Below are positions 1-5,065 of a stretch of 5,065 bases of DNA, in pieces. The stretch lies in contig DXJM01000068.1 in assembly GCA_019057355.1 (NCBI GenBank), positions 1 through 5,065 on the forward strand. The letters run 5' to 3'. The notes under the pieces were generated by a model. It made no database searches, was not told where the DNA came from, and was given only the letters and a program-made list of their open reading frames with translations. The translations under genes were made by a program, and so were the position numbers. Source of the DNA: Promethearchaeota archaeon (GTDB lineage Archaea; Asgardarchaeota; Lokiarchaeia; Sigyniarchaeales; SOKP01). Within the stretch, counting starts at the first letter, position 1, and every line of letters starts with the position of its first letter.

Positions 1-22
1 ACTTCAAATTAAGTAATTAAAT

Positions 23-30
23 TTTAATAA
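23..30 (+). promoter_or_regulatory. Possible TATA element of the ACT-domain gene
   Basis: The sequence TTTAATAA resembles the archaeal TATA box (consensus close to TTTAWATA) and is centred about 27 bp upstream of the ATG at 54. That spacing would make the transcript leaderless or nearly so, and no Shine-Dalgarno sequence lies before that ATG. The region is AT-rich throughout, so a chance match is quite possible. Confidence 0.3.
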
Positions 31-53
31 TTAAAGTGATTTTCAGAATTATA

Positions 54-545
54 ATGATTCAATTAGAAGTAAACCTTCCTGATCAACCAGGTTCTTTAGT
101 AGAACTTATCAAGCCCATATCAGATAATGGGGGAAATATTTTTGGTATATTACATCATCATGATAAAAAATTAAATAATCTAATTCCAGTAACCATTACT
201 TTTGAAATTAAAGAGGAGCTGCGAGAAAAAAATCTCAAAAAAATTCAGGAAGAATACAATGAAAAGAAAATAGAAATTGTAAATATTACTTTAGGAGAAG
301 AAAGACGCGAATTAATCGTAATTTTAACTGGACATGTATTTGAAAGAGATATCGTGGGCACTATAAAACAATTAGCTTTAGGAGATATAAAAGTCTCAGA
401 ATTACAAGCTAAATTTACGGATATTTCAGAAGTAAGTAATGTAAAATTTAAATTAAAATATCCAGAATCCATAACAAAAGAAGAACTGTTGAGAAAACTT
501 GAAATAATATGCGAAAAAAAGGAGCTTTCCCTCTTAAGAAGCTAA
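54..545 (+). CDS. ACT-domain protein, predicted regulator of homoserine dehydrogenase (COG2061-like)
   Basis: The protein has 163 residues and no enzymatic domain. Residues 2-80 form a typical ACT domain: a first beta strand (IQLEVNLPD), the turn DQPGSL at 10-15 where ACT domains bind amino acids, NGGNI at 25-29, and a histidine-rich HHHD at 34-37 before a strand containing IPVTITFEI. Residues 86-160 (from LIVILTGHVFERDI) look like a second, diverged ACT-type repeat. The length and architecture match the archaeal family annotated as predicted regulator of homoserine dehydrogenase. A homoserine dehydrogenase without an ACT domain lies 436 bp downstream on the same strand. I infer that the protein senses threonine or another aspartate-family amino acid and acts on that enzyme in trans. 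The ATG at 54 is preferred over an in-frame GTG at 36, because the beta strand begins there and a TATA-like element is suitably placed. The ligand cannot be read from the sequence. Confidence 0.85.
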   Translation: MIQLEVNLPDQPGSLVELIKPISDNGGNIFGILHHHDKKLNNLIPVTITFEIKEELREKNLKKIQEEYNEKKIEIVNITLGEERRELIVILTGHVFERDIVGTIKQLALGDIKVSELQAKFTDISEVSNVKFKLKYPESITKEELLRKLEIICEKKELSLLRS

Positions 546-567
546 CTTCCATTTTTAAATAGGAAAA

Positions 568-720
568 ATGGTGAAAAAAATAAGAATTCCTGCAGGAAAA
601 ATAGCTTGTCAATTTTGTAATAAAATCATCGATGAAGGGCTCATGTTTTGTCCTGAATGTGGAGAACGAATTCCAGAATTTTTTAGATTCAATCCAGATT
701 CTACAAAAAATTTTTATTGA
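568..720 (+). CDS. Zinc-ribbon microprotein of unknown function
   Basis: This short open frame encodes 50 residues. It holds a compact treble-clef or zinc-ribbon pattern: C14-x2-C17, ten residues, then C28-P-E-C31-G, with charged and aromatic residues following (ERIPEFFRF). The CPxCG knuckle is typical of small archaeal zinc ribbons, so the four cysteines very probably bind one zinc ion. There is no other domain, signal peptide or membrane segment. The gene starts 22 bp after the ACT-domain gene and is probably cotranscribed with it. AGGA at 561-564 lies 3 nt before the ATG at 568 and 6 nt before an in-frame GTG at 571, so the GTG (49 residues) is an alternative start. A different frame running from 632 to 823 overlaps it but has no recognisable motif. 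Function is unknown; protein-protein or nucleic-acid contact is typical of such ribbons, but that is inference. Confidence 0.7.
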   Translation: MVKKIRIPAGKIACQFCNKIIDEGLMFCPECGERIPEFFRFNPDSTKNFY

Positions 721-752
721 ATTTTTTAAAAAAAGAAAATTTGAAATGAAAA

Positions 753-759
753 TTTTTTT
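753..759 (+). terminator. Possible T-run terminator after the zinc-ribbon gene
   Basis: There are seven consecutive T residues about 33 bp after the zinc-ribbon stop codon, following earlier T-rich stretches near 706-727. Archaeal RNA polymerase often terminates at such runs without a GC-rich hairpin. In DNA this AT-rich, the run is weak evidence. Confidence 0.25.
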
Positions 760-907
760 AGATAGGCTTGAAATTCAGCGAAAGAGCGTTTTTAGATGGA
801 GAAACCTTGTATTCTTTCCATAAATTTATTAACAGAGAGAAACGTTAAATATGCGAGAAATTAGATTGATCCAAATATTGTAGGATATATTTATTTAATC
901 TTTTTAT

Positions 908-917
908 GCATTAATGC
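908..917. repeat. 10-bp perfect palindrome upstream of homoserine dehydrogenase
   Basis: GCATTAATGC reads the same on both strands. It lies 65-74 bp upstream of the homoserine dehydrogenase ATG and just downstream of a possible TATA tract at 885-899, a plausible place for a repressor operator. Palindromes of this length are expected a few times by chance in a window this size, so the operator reading is only a suggestion. Confidence 0.3.
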
Positions 918-981
918 TTTTAATAACCCAATACATTCAAAGTTATTATGAAAAATTTTTTACTCAAAATAATGGAATAAA

Positions 982-1986
982 ATGGAACAAAAAATTTGCT
1001 TGATTGGAAAAGGGAATGTTGGAACTTCCCTGCTTCAATTATTAAATGAGAAAAAGGAGGAAATAATGCAGAAATTTCATGTTGATTACAAGGTAATAGC
1101 TATTTTTGAACATGATGGTGGCTTAATCAATAAAACAGGAATCAATTTGCAGGAAGTTTTAAATAAAGGGAAAGATTTTAGAGAGTTATCATATTGGAAT
1201 CCTGGTATAAAAGCACTAAAAGAACTTGGTAATTTAGATGCAAATATTTGTATCGAAACCACACCCACAAATCCAGACAACGCAGAGCCTGCCTTAAGTC
1301 ATATAATCGAAGCTCTTAATAATAAAATTAATGTTGTTGCTTCAAATAAAGGACCATTTTACTTACATTATGAAAAGATCAAAAAATTAGCTCAAGAAAA
1401 TAAGTGCTCTATAAGATACGAGGCAACTGTAGCGAGTTGTGTTCCAGCTTTAAGTGTTAAGGAAGGCCTCATTGGGAATACGATTACAAGCATTAATGCT
1501 ATATTAAACGGTACAACGAACTATATTCTAAGCAGGATGACATCTGAAGGAATTGAGTTTTCTATTGCCTTGAAGGAAGCACAAGAATTAGGATATGCTG
1601 AGGCAGACCCGACATTAGATATTGAAGGATATGATGCGGCTGGTAAATTAGTAATATTGGCAAATGAATTATTAGGTTGGTCAAGAACGATTAAAGATGT
1701 AAAAATCAAGGGTATATCTCATATTAATGCACAAACAATAGAATTAGCTAGTGTTGATGAGCTTGTTATCAAACATTTGGCAATTGCTGAAAATGGCAAG
1801 TTAGTAGTTGAGCCCCGCTTAATTGAAAAAGATAGTCCGCTAAATATTTCGGGAACATTAAATGTTATAGAACTTCAAACCAAGTATGCAGGGCCAATCA
1901 TTCTCATAGGGCGAGGTGCAGGAGGATTTGAAGCAGCGTCAGCCATATTAAATGATATGATTAACATCACTATAAAACAAAAATAA
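982..1986 (+). CDS. hom: Homoserine dehydrogenase, short form without ACT domain
   Basis: This enzyme reduces aspartate-4-semialdehyde to L-homoserine with NAD(P)H, the branch point toward threonine and methionine; it is cytosolic. The 334 residues carry an N-terminal Rossmann domain with GKGNVG at 9-14, ETTPTNP at 92-98 and SNKGP at 121-125, where K123 matches the conserved lysine of the family. The catalytic/dimerisation domain has NGTTNYIL at 176-183 and the signature AEADPTLDIEGYDAAGK at 206-222. E207, D213, D218 and K222 have the same spacing as the substrate-binding and catalytic residues of yeast HSD (E208, D214, D219, K223). GRGAGG at 310-315 closes the fold. The protein ends there, with no regulatory ACT domain; the separate ACT protein upstream probably supplies that role. 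Residues 147-155 (EATVASCVP) lack the glycines of many bacterial HSDs but resemble archaeal versions. No Shine-Dalgarno sequence is apparent. The LOG-like gene follows after 61 bp. Confidence 0.95.
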   Translation: MEQKICLIGKGNVGTSLLQLLNEKKEEIMQKFHVDYKVIAIFEHDGGLINKTGINLQEVLNKGKDFRELSYWNPGIKALKELGNLDANICIETTPTNPDNAEPALSHIIEALNNKINVVASNKGPFYLHYEKIKKLAQENKCSIRYEATVASCVPALSVKEGLIGNTITSINAILNGTTNYILSRMTSEGIEFSIALKEAQELGYAEADPTLDIEGYDAAGKLVILANELLGWSRTIKDVKIKGISHINAQTIELASVDELVIKHLAIAENGKLVVEPRLIEKDSPLNISGTLNVIELQTKYAGPIILIGRGAGGFEAASAILNDMINITIKQK

Positions 1987-2018
1987 AATAGGAAAACAAT
2001 TTCACCTGTTTAACATTT

Positions 2019-2026
2019 CTATAAAA
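2019..2026 (+). promoter_or_regulatory. Possible TATA element of the LOG-like gene
   Basis: CTATAAAA is centred about 25 bp upstream of the ATG at 2048, the spacing expected for a leaderless archaeal transcript, and no Shine-Dalgarno sequence precedes that ATG. It would give this gene its own promoter inside the 61-bp gap after homoserine dehydrogenase. Read-through from the upstream gene is equally possible. Confidence 0.35.
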
Positions 2027-2047
2027 TTAATATCAAAAATTTTGAAC

Positions 2048-2596
2048 ATGACAATTGATTTTAAGCGAAAGTTTAAAGGAATTATCTCTGTACTTGGCGC
2101 AAGTGAAATCGATAAAAAAACTGAAGAAAAGACAATCGAGATAGGGAGGTTACTCGCTAAAAACGGTTTCATCATTTCTTGCGGAGGATTGACGGGAGTA
2201 ATGGAAGCCGTATGCAAGGGAGCAAAAGAAGAAAATGGAGTGACCATAGGAATCATTCCATATAAGGATAAGAGTGCCGCTAATAAATACGTGGACATTG
2301 CAATTCCAGTACCATTTTCCCAAGCAAGAAATATTGTCGTAGTTCTTAGTGGGGATGTATGCGTTGCAATTGCAGGAAAAGCAGGAACATTGTCAGAAAT
2401 ATGTTTTTCATGGATATATGGTAAGCCCCTTATTGCTCTAACGGGTGTAGAAGGATGGTCGGATAAAATTGCAGGACAAAAACTCGATGATAGAAGAGAA
2501 GATCTAATTCATGCCGCCAAAACACCTCAAGAAGTTGTAGAAAAAGTTAAAGAATTAATAACTCTTAAACCATTAAAAGGATTTTCATTCATGTAA
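2048..2596 (+). CDS. LOG/SLOG-superfamily Rossmann-fold protein (TIGR00725-like)
   Basis: The 182-residue protein has the layout of the DprA/LOG-related TIGR00725 family: a first strand and loop SVLGASE (14-20), CGGLTGVMEAVCKGA (45-59), SQARN (91-95) with R94, and AGKAGTLSE (109-117) with E117. The last motif corresponds to PGGxGTxxE, the nucleotide-binding and catalytic loop of LOG phosphoribohydrolases, but here A109 replaces proline and K111 replaces the second glycine. GKPLIALTGVEGW (125-137) completes the fold. Relatives bind nucleotides or, in the plant and algal MCP branch, molybdenum cofactor; TIGR00725 members themselves mostly lack a defined function. It is not a lysine decarboxylase, despite older annotations of the superfamily. 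The ATG at 2048 is preferred over an in-frame TTG at 2042 because a TATA-like element is correctly placed for it. It lies 61 bp after homoserine dehydrogenase, but no pathway link is evident. Confidence 0.85.
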   Translation: MTIDFKRKFKGIISVLGASEIDKKTEEKTIEIGRLLAKNGFIISCGGLTGVMEAVCKGAKEENGVTIGIIPYKDKSAANKYVDIAIPVPFSQARNIVVVLSGDVCVAIAGKAGTLSEICFSWIYGKPLIALTGVEGWSDKIAGQKLDDRREDLIHAAKTPQEVVEKVKELITLKPLKGFSFM

Positions 2597-2668
2597 AATA
2601 ATTTAATATCAAGCAGAGCAGGTCAAAGAAATTGAAATTTAGTAAAATTTAACTTTCTCGATTCTTAA

Positions 2669-2678
2669 TTTATCATAA
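2669..2678 (+). promoter_or_regulatory. Possible TATA element of the ClC gene
   Basis: TTTATCATAA lies in the 124-bp gap between the LOG-like and ClC genes, about 47 bp before the ClC ATG, and would give a short leader of roughly 20 nt. The gap also holds the AT-rich repeat AAATTTAGTAAAATTT near 2636-2651. The match to the TATA consensus is imperfect. Confidence 0.25.
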
Positions 2679-2720
2679 TAGTTCTTTAGTAAGAAGAATA
2701 CCAAGAATAGAGATTTTGCA

Positions 2721-4496
2721 ATGCTCCGCTGGCATTTATTTATAAAATGGTTAGTACTAGCTTCCCTTATAGGTGTTTTATCAAGCTTTGGAGCCATAAT
2801 TTTTTTTTACATGCTCGAATTCAGTAATTCTTTTCTTCTTGGATTTTGTGGAGGTTATATTTCACCGACATCTCAAGGAGAGGAACATTTATTTATTTTT
2901 TCTGAAGTAAGTATCGTGTCATGGCGAATTGTAATAGTCATTACTTTAGGGGGATTAATTTCTGGAATAATAGTATACAGATTTGCACCCGAAGCAGAAG
3001 GGCATGGTACTGATGCATATATTTCGGCTTTTCATTTTAAAAAGGGAAAAATAAAAGGAAGGATCCCAATAGTAAAAGCTTTATCATCTGCTATTCTCAT
3101 CGGTGCGGGAGGAAGTGCTGGACGAGAGGGACCTATTGCACAAATAGGTGCAGGTGGAGGATCGTGGCTAAGCTCACGCTTAAAATTAAATGAAAGGGAT
3201 AGAAGAATCGCAATTGTATGCGGTGCTGCTGCTGGAATTGGAGCAATTTTTAAAGCACCTTTAGGAGGAGCAATTTTTGCTATTGAAGTATTGTATAAAA
3301 GAGATCTTGAATCTGAGGGATTGTTGGTTGCATTTATTTCTTCCACTGTATCTTATTCTATATTCGGATTATTTTTTGGTTTTTCTCCCATTTTTTTTGT
3401 CCCTTCACTAGTATTTGATGTTAGTATTTTAGGTTTTTTTATTATACTTGGTTTAACATGTGCTCCAATTATCATTTTTTATGTTTTTTTCTTTTACAAG
3501 ATAAAAGAAAAAGTTTTCAACACGAAAAAAATTCCAAAGTATATTAAACCTGCAATAGGCTGTTTTTTTGTTGGTATTATTGCACTAATAATTCCCGAGA
3601 TTCTGGGACCAGGTTATGGCATAATTCAATACGCAATTAATGGAAAACTCGGTTTACTTTCTTTAATAATTATAATTTTTGCAAAAATCATAGCAACATC
3701 ATTAACAATCAGTTCGGGGGGAAGTGGTGGTGTTTTTGCTCCATCGCTCGTCATTGGAGCGATGATTGGAGGCGCTTTAGCTTTAATTATAGACTTATTT
3801 TTTCCTTTGAGTGAAATTCAGAAAATTGCATTTATTATTGTGGGAATGGCAGCCTTTGTATCGGGTGCAGCAAGCGTTTTAATAGCACCGATAATAATGG
3901 TTTCTGAAATGACCGGAACATATTCTCTTTTGGTTCCTTCAATGATTGCTTGCACCGTCTCGTATGTTTTAACAAGTAAATGGACATTGTATAAAAGTCA
4001 ACTATCAACAAAAGCACGTTCACCAGTTCATAGAGGTGAATTTACTATAGATATTCTAGAGGATATACGAGTTTCGGATATAATGACAAGGGATATTTTT
4101 GTATTACAAAAAAATGATAAGATATATCATCTTTCAGAGCTCATTAATAAAACAGCTCACGCAGTCTATCCTATCGTTGATAATGATCAATTAGTTGGAG
4201 TTATATCATGTAAAGATTTTTTTAAAATACCACTTGAGAAAAATAAGGATATTACCATAGGAGAAGTCATGTCCACTAATTTATTTTTCATATTTCCCGA
4301 AAATAACATCTCTGAAGCACTTCTAAAGATGGAATTACATGATCAAGGACAGTTATGTGTTGTAGAAAAAAATAATCCAAAAATGCTCATAGGATTAATA
4401 TCAAGACAAGATATCATTAAAGCACACAATCTAAAGAGAGCAAGTATTTATAGCAAGCATCCGAGATTAAAGATAAAGAAAAAAGAGTCAAAATAA
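2721..4496 (+). CDS. ClC-family anion channel/transporter with C-terminal CBS pair
   Basis: This membrane protein of 591 residues moves chloride or related anions across the cytoplasmic membrane, probably as a dimer. Residues 1-425 are the ClC core with many hydrophobic helices (for example 9-31, 68-86, 234-257, 275-293, 310-332, 368-398). The three anion-pathway motifs are present: GHGTD at 94-98 (usually GSGIP), GREGP at 134-138 with the gating glutamate E136, and GVFAP at 337-341. Y424 in TLYKSQL aligns with the central pore tyrosine (Y445 in E. coli ClcA). The position of the E. coli proton glutamate E203 is V190 (FAIEV), the residue found in animal ClC channels. Residues 451-505 and 513-568 are two CBS domains (SDIMTRDIF and GEVMSTNLF starts, each ending in GVISCKDF or GLISRQDI). 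Such pairs usually bind adenine nucleotides and tune transport. The tail is lysine-rich. The gene is convergent with the Hpt gene, 23 bp away. Confidence 0.93.
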   Translation: MLRWHLFIKWLVLASLIGVLSSFGAIIFFYMLEFSNSFLLGFCGGYISPTSQGEEHLFIFSEVSIVSWRIVIVITLGGLISGIIVYRFAPEAEGHGTDAYISAFHFKKGKIKGRIPIVKALSSAILIGAGGSAGREGPIAQIGAGGGSWLSSRLKLNERDRRIAIVCGAAAGIGAIFKAPLGGAIFAIEVLYKRDLESEGLLVAFISSTVSYSIFGLFFGFSPIFFVPSLVFDVSILGFFIILGLTCAPIIIFYVFFFYKIKEKVFNTKKIPKYIKPAIGCFFVGIIALIIPEILGPGYGIIQYAINGKLGLLSLIIIIFAKIIATSLTISSGGSGGVFAPSLVIGAMIGGALALIIDLFFPLSEIQKIAFIIVGMAAFVSGAASVLIAPIIMVSEMTGTYSLLVPSMIACTVSYVLTSKWTLYKSQLSTKARSPVHRGEFTIDILEDIRVSDIMTRDIFVLQKNDKIYHLSELINKTAHAVYPIVDNDQLVGVISCKDFFKIPLEKNKDITIGEVMSTNLFFIFPENNISEALLKMELHDQGQLCVVEKNNPKMLIGLISRQDIIKAHNLKRASIYSKHPRLKIKKKESK

Positions 4497-4519
4497 CCCG
4501 CGTTTTATCTTCTTAAATT
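4497..4519. other. Short convergent gap between the ClC and Hpt stop codons
   Basis: Only 23 bp separate the two stop codons, so the 3' ends of the transcripts must overlap or terminate inside the opposing gene. The stretch is pyrimidine-rich on the plus strand (GTTTTATCTTCTTAAATT) and could act as a weak T-rich terminator for the ClC transcript. There is no hairpin with GC content. Confidence 0.4.
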
Positions 4520-4888
4520 TCATAATTGGTCAATTCTTCTTTTTAGCCCAGATACAAAAGATTCATTGATGGCAGAGACATTTTCTTTTCTTAGATTCGA
4601 TAAGTAACAGTCAATTGTATCTACAGAATCAATTAAAATGAAAATTAGTTCATCATTATATGGTGTATTTGAATTTAACTGAGATTCTAAACAATAACAA
4701 AATTCATATAAATTCTGTAAATTCATTATTCCTGAATTACCTTTATTTGTATGAAAAATTTTTCGCAAATCTTTAATATTACTATCAATTTTACGATTAT
4801 TATTAAAATTTTTGACTATTAATTTACATCGATTAACCAAATCTTGAAATTCATCAATAAATAGATTAACTAAATCTTTATCTTCCAA
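4520..4888 (-). CDS. Stand-alone Hpt (CheA P1-like) phosphotransfer protein
   Basis: The 122-residue protein is a single helical Hpt domain, which passes phosphate between a histidine kinase and response regulators. The start EDKDLVNLFIDEFQDLV (2-18) resembles the first helix of CheA P1 domains. LRKIFHTNKGNSGIM (41-55) holds the phosphoacceptor H46 in the family pattern H-x-x-K-G, with K49 and G50. YEFCYCLESQL (61-71) and LIFILIDSVDTIDCYL (81-96) match the later helices. No kinase, dimerisation or receiver domain follows: the frame ends 23 bp from the ClC gene, so it is an orphan Hpt or a detached CheA P1. The start is TTG at 4888; GAAGGA lies 6 nt upstream, and the first internal ATG encodes residue 55, beyond the active histidine. 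A 9-A run just upstream separates it from an ATG at 4928 by one frame. No kinase or response regulator is in the window, so the partners are unknown. Confidence 0.75.
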   Translation of the reverse strand: MEDKDLVNLFIDEFQDLVNRCKLIVKNFNNNRKIDSNIKDLRKIFHTNKGNSGIMNLQNLYEFCYCLESQLNSNTPYNDELIFILIDSVDTIDCYLSNLRKENVSAINESFVSGLKRRIDQL

Positions 4889-4894
4889 TATTGT

Positions 4895-4900
4895 TCCTTC
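4895..4900 (-). promoter_or_regulatory. Shine-Dalgarno-like site supporting the TTG start of the Hpt gene
   Basis: GAAGGA on the minus strand ends 6 nt before the TTG at 4888. This is the clearest ribosome-binding site in the window, and it is the main reason to accept a TTG start for the Hpt protein. Confidence 0.5.
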
Positions 4901-5013
4901 AAAATATTTTTTTTTCCTGATTTAACATTATTTATCAAAATGAGTTATTCTCACTAAAAATACAGTAAAATTTGGATTTAAAATTATTGTTTGACATGTC
5001 TTTTTTAAGAAGA

Positions 5014-5023
5014 TTTTATATAA
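5014..5023. promoter_or_regulatory. Archaeal TATA element near the right edge
   Basis: TTTTATATAA contains TTTATATA at 5015-5022, an exact match to the archaeal TATA consensus on the plus strand. The core is nearly symmetric, so it could serve either direction. Rightward it would start RNA near 5045 for a gene beyond the window. Leftward it would start RNA near 4992 and give the Hpt gene a leader of about 100 nt. Confidence 0.45.
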
Positions 5024-5065
5024 CGAATGTTCTATTCTAAAGGTAAAGAATTTGAATAGTAATAA

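Larger units (their letters stand above)
721..981. other. Non-coding interval upstream of homoserine dehydrogenase
   Basis: I see no convincing gene here on either strand. The left part has a T7 run at 753-759, preceded by A/T-only sequence that could fold weakly; it could serve as an archaeal T-run terminator for the ACT/zinc-ribbon unit. The middle has an AT-rich tract at 885-899 (ATATATTTATTTAAT), a possible TATA element that would give a leader of about 60 nt. The right part has the palindrome at 908-917. No tRNA or recognisable riboswitch is visible. A 25-codon frame from 746 to 823 has no recognisable motif and no ribosome-binding site. Confidence 0.5.
4889..5065. other. Upstream region of the Hpt gene, no gene seen
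   Basis: This 177-bp stretch holds the Shine-Dalgarno-like site, a run of nine A on the minus strand (4907-4915), an ATG at 4928 whose frame stops after nine codons, and a TATA element at 5014-5023. On the minus strand a 20-codon frame starts at ATG 4998, and on the plus strand a 14-codon frame starts at 4996. Neither shows any motif, so I do not call them genes. Confidence 0.45.

Noticed and set aside
36..53. In-frame GTG extension of the ACT-domain protein by six residues
   Set aside because: The added residues are not part of the ACT fold, no ribosome-binding site precedes the GTG, and a TATA-like element is suitably placed for the ATG at 54.
632..823. 63-codon plus-strand frame overlapping the zinc-ribbon gene
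   Set aside because: It has no recognisable motif, starts inside the zinc-ribbon frame and is low in complexity past 720. The overlapping frame with CxxC...CPxCG is far more credible.
2042..2047. TTG start two codons upstream of the LOG-like ATG
   Set aside because: The ATG at 2048 is the stronger start codon and fits the TATA spacing; the TTG has no ribosome-binding site.
2002..2298. 98-codon minus-strand frame opposite the LOG-like gene
   Set aside because: It lies antisense to a strongly conserved protein and shows no domain signal of its own; it is a shadow frame.
2636..2651. AAATTTAGTAAAATTT as a possible operator before the ClC gene
   Set aside because: It is made almost wholly of A and T in an AT-rich gap, so its symmetry is expected by chance.
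3032..3346. 104-codon minus-strand frame opposite the ClC gene
   Set aside because: Its Pro/Ala-rich sequence mirrors the Gly-rich ClC pore motifs on the other strand; it is a shadow frame.
4938..4998. 20-codon minus-strand frame from ATG 4998 (MSNNNFKSKF...)
   Set aside because: It is very short, low in complexity, lacks a ribosome-binding site and has no motif.

Overview
The window is AT-rich and gene-dense, and most likely comes from an archaeon. Three things point that way. A stand-alone ACT-domain protein of the 'predicted homoserine dehydrogenase regulator' type (COG2061) sits near a short, archaeal-type homoserine dehydrogenase (HSD) with no ACT domain of its own. Most starts lack a Shine-Dalgarno sequence. 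Several ATGs have a TATA-like element about 25 bp upstream, as in leaderless archaeal genes. The Lys/Ile/Asn/Glu-rich proteins would suit an Asgard (Lokiarchaeia-like) or similar AT-rich lineage, but nothing here proves the lineage.

Layout, left to right. (1) 54-720, plus strand: the ACT-domain regulator, then 22 bp later a 50-residue zinc-ribbon microprotein. (2) 721-981: a non-coding stretch with T-runs, a weak TATA-like tract and a 10-bp perfect palindrome. (3) 982-2596, plus strand: homoserine dehydrogenase, then 61 bp later a Rossmann-fold protein of the LOG/SLOG superfamily (TIGR00725-like). (4) 2721-4496, plus strand: a ClC-family anion channel or transporter with two C-terminal CBS domains. 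(5) 4520-4888, minus strand and convergent with the ClC gene: a small histidine phosphotransfer (Hpt, CheA P1-like) protein that starts at TTG. (6) 4889-5065: the upstream region of the Hpt gene, with a good archaeal TATA element.

The only clear functional unit is the ACT protein with HSD. HSD makes homoserine for threonine and methionine synthesis, and the separate ACT protein probably supplies the amino-acid feedback that other organisms build into HSD or aspartokinase as a fused domain. The zinc ribbon lies between them and could belong to the same unit, but its role is unknown. The LOG-like, ClC and Hpt genes look like ordinary neighbours with no evident shared pathway. I found no RNA genes, CRISPR arrays, mobile elements or clear pseudogenes. 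The most interesting points are the zinc-ribbon microprotein, the orphan Hpt with a 9-A run in its 5' region, and the channel-like residues of the ClC protein.
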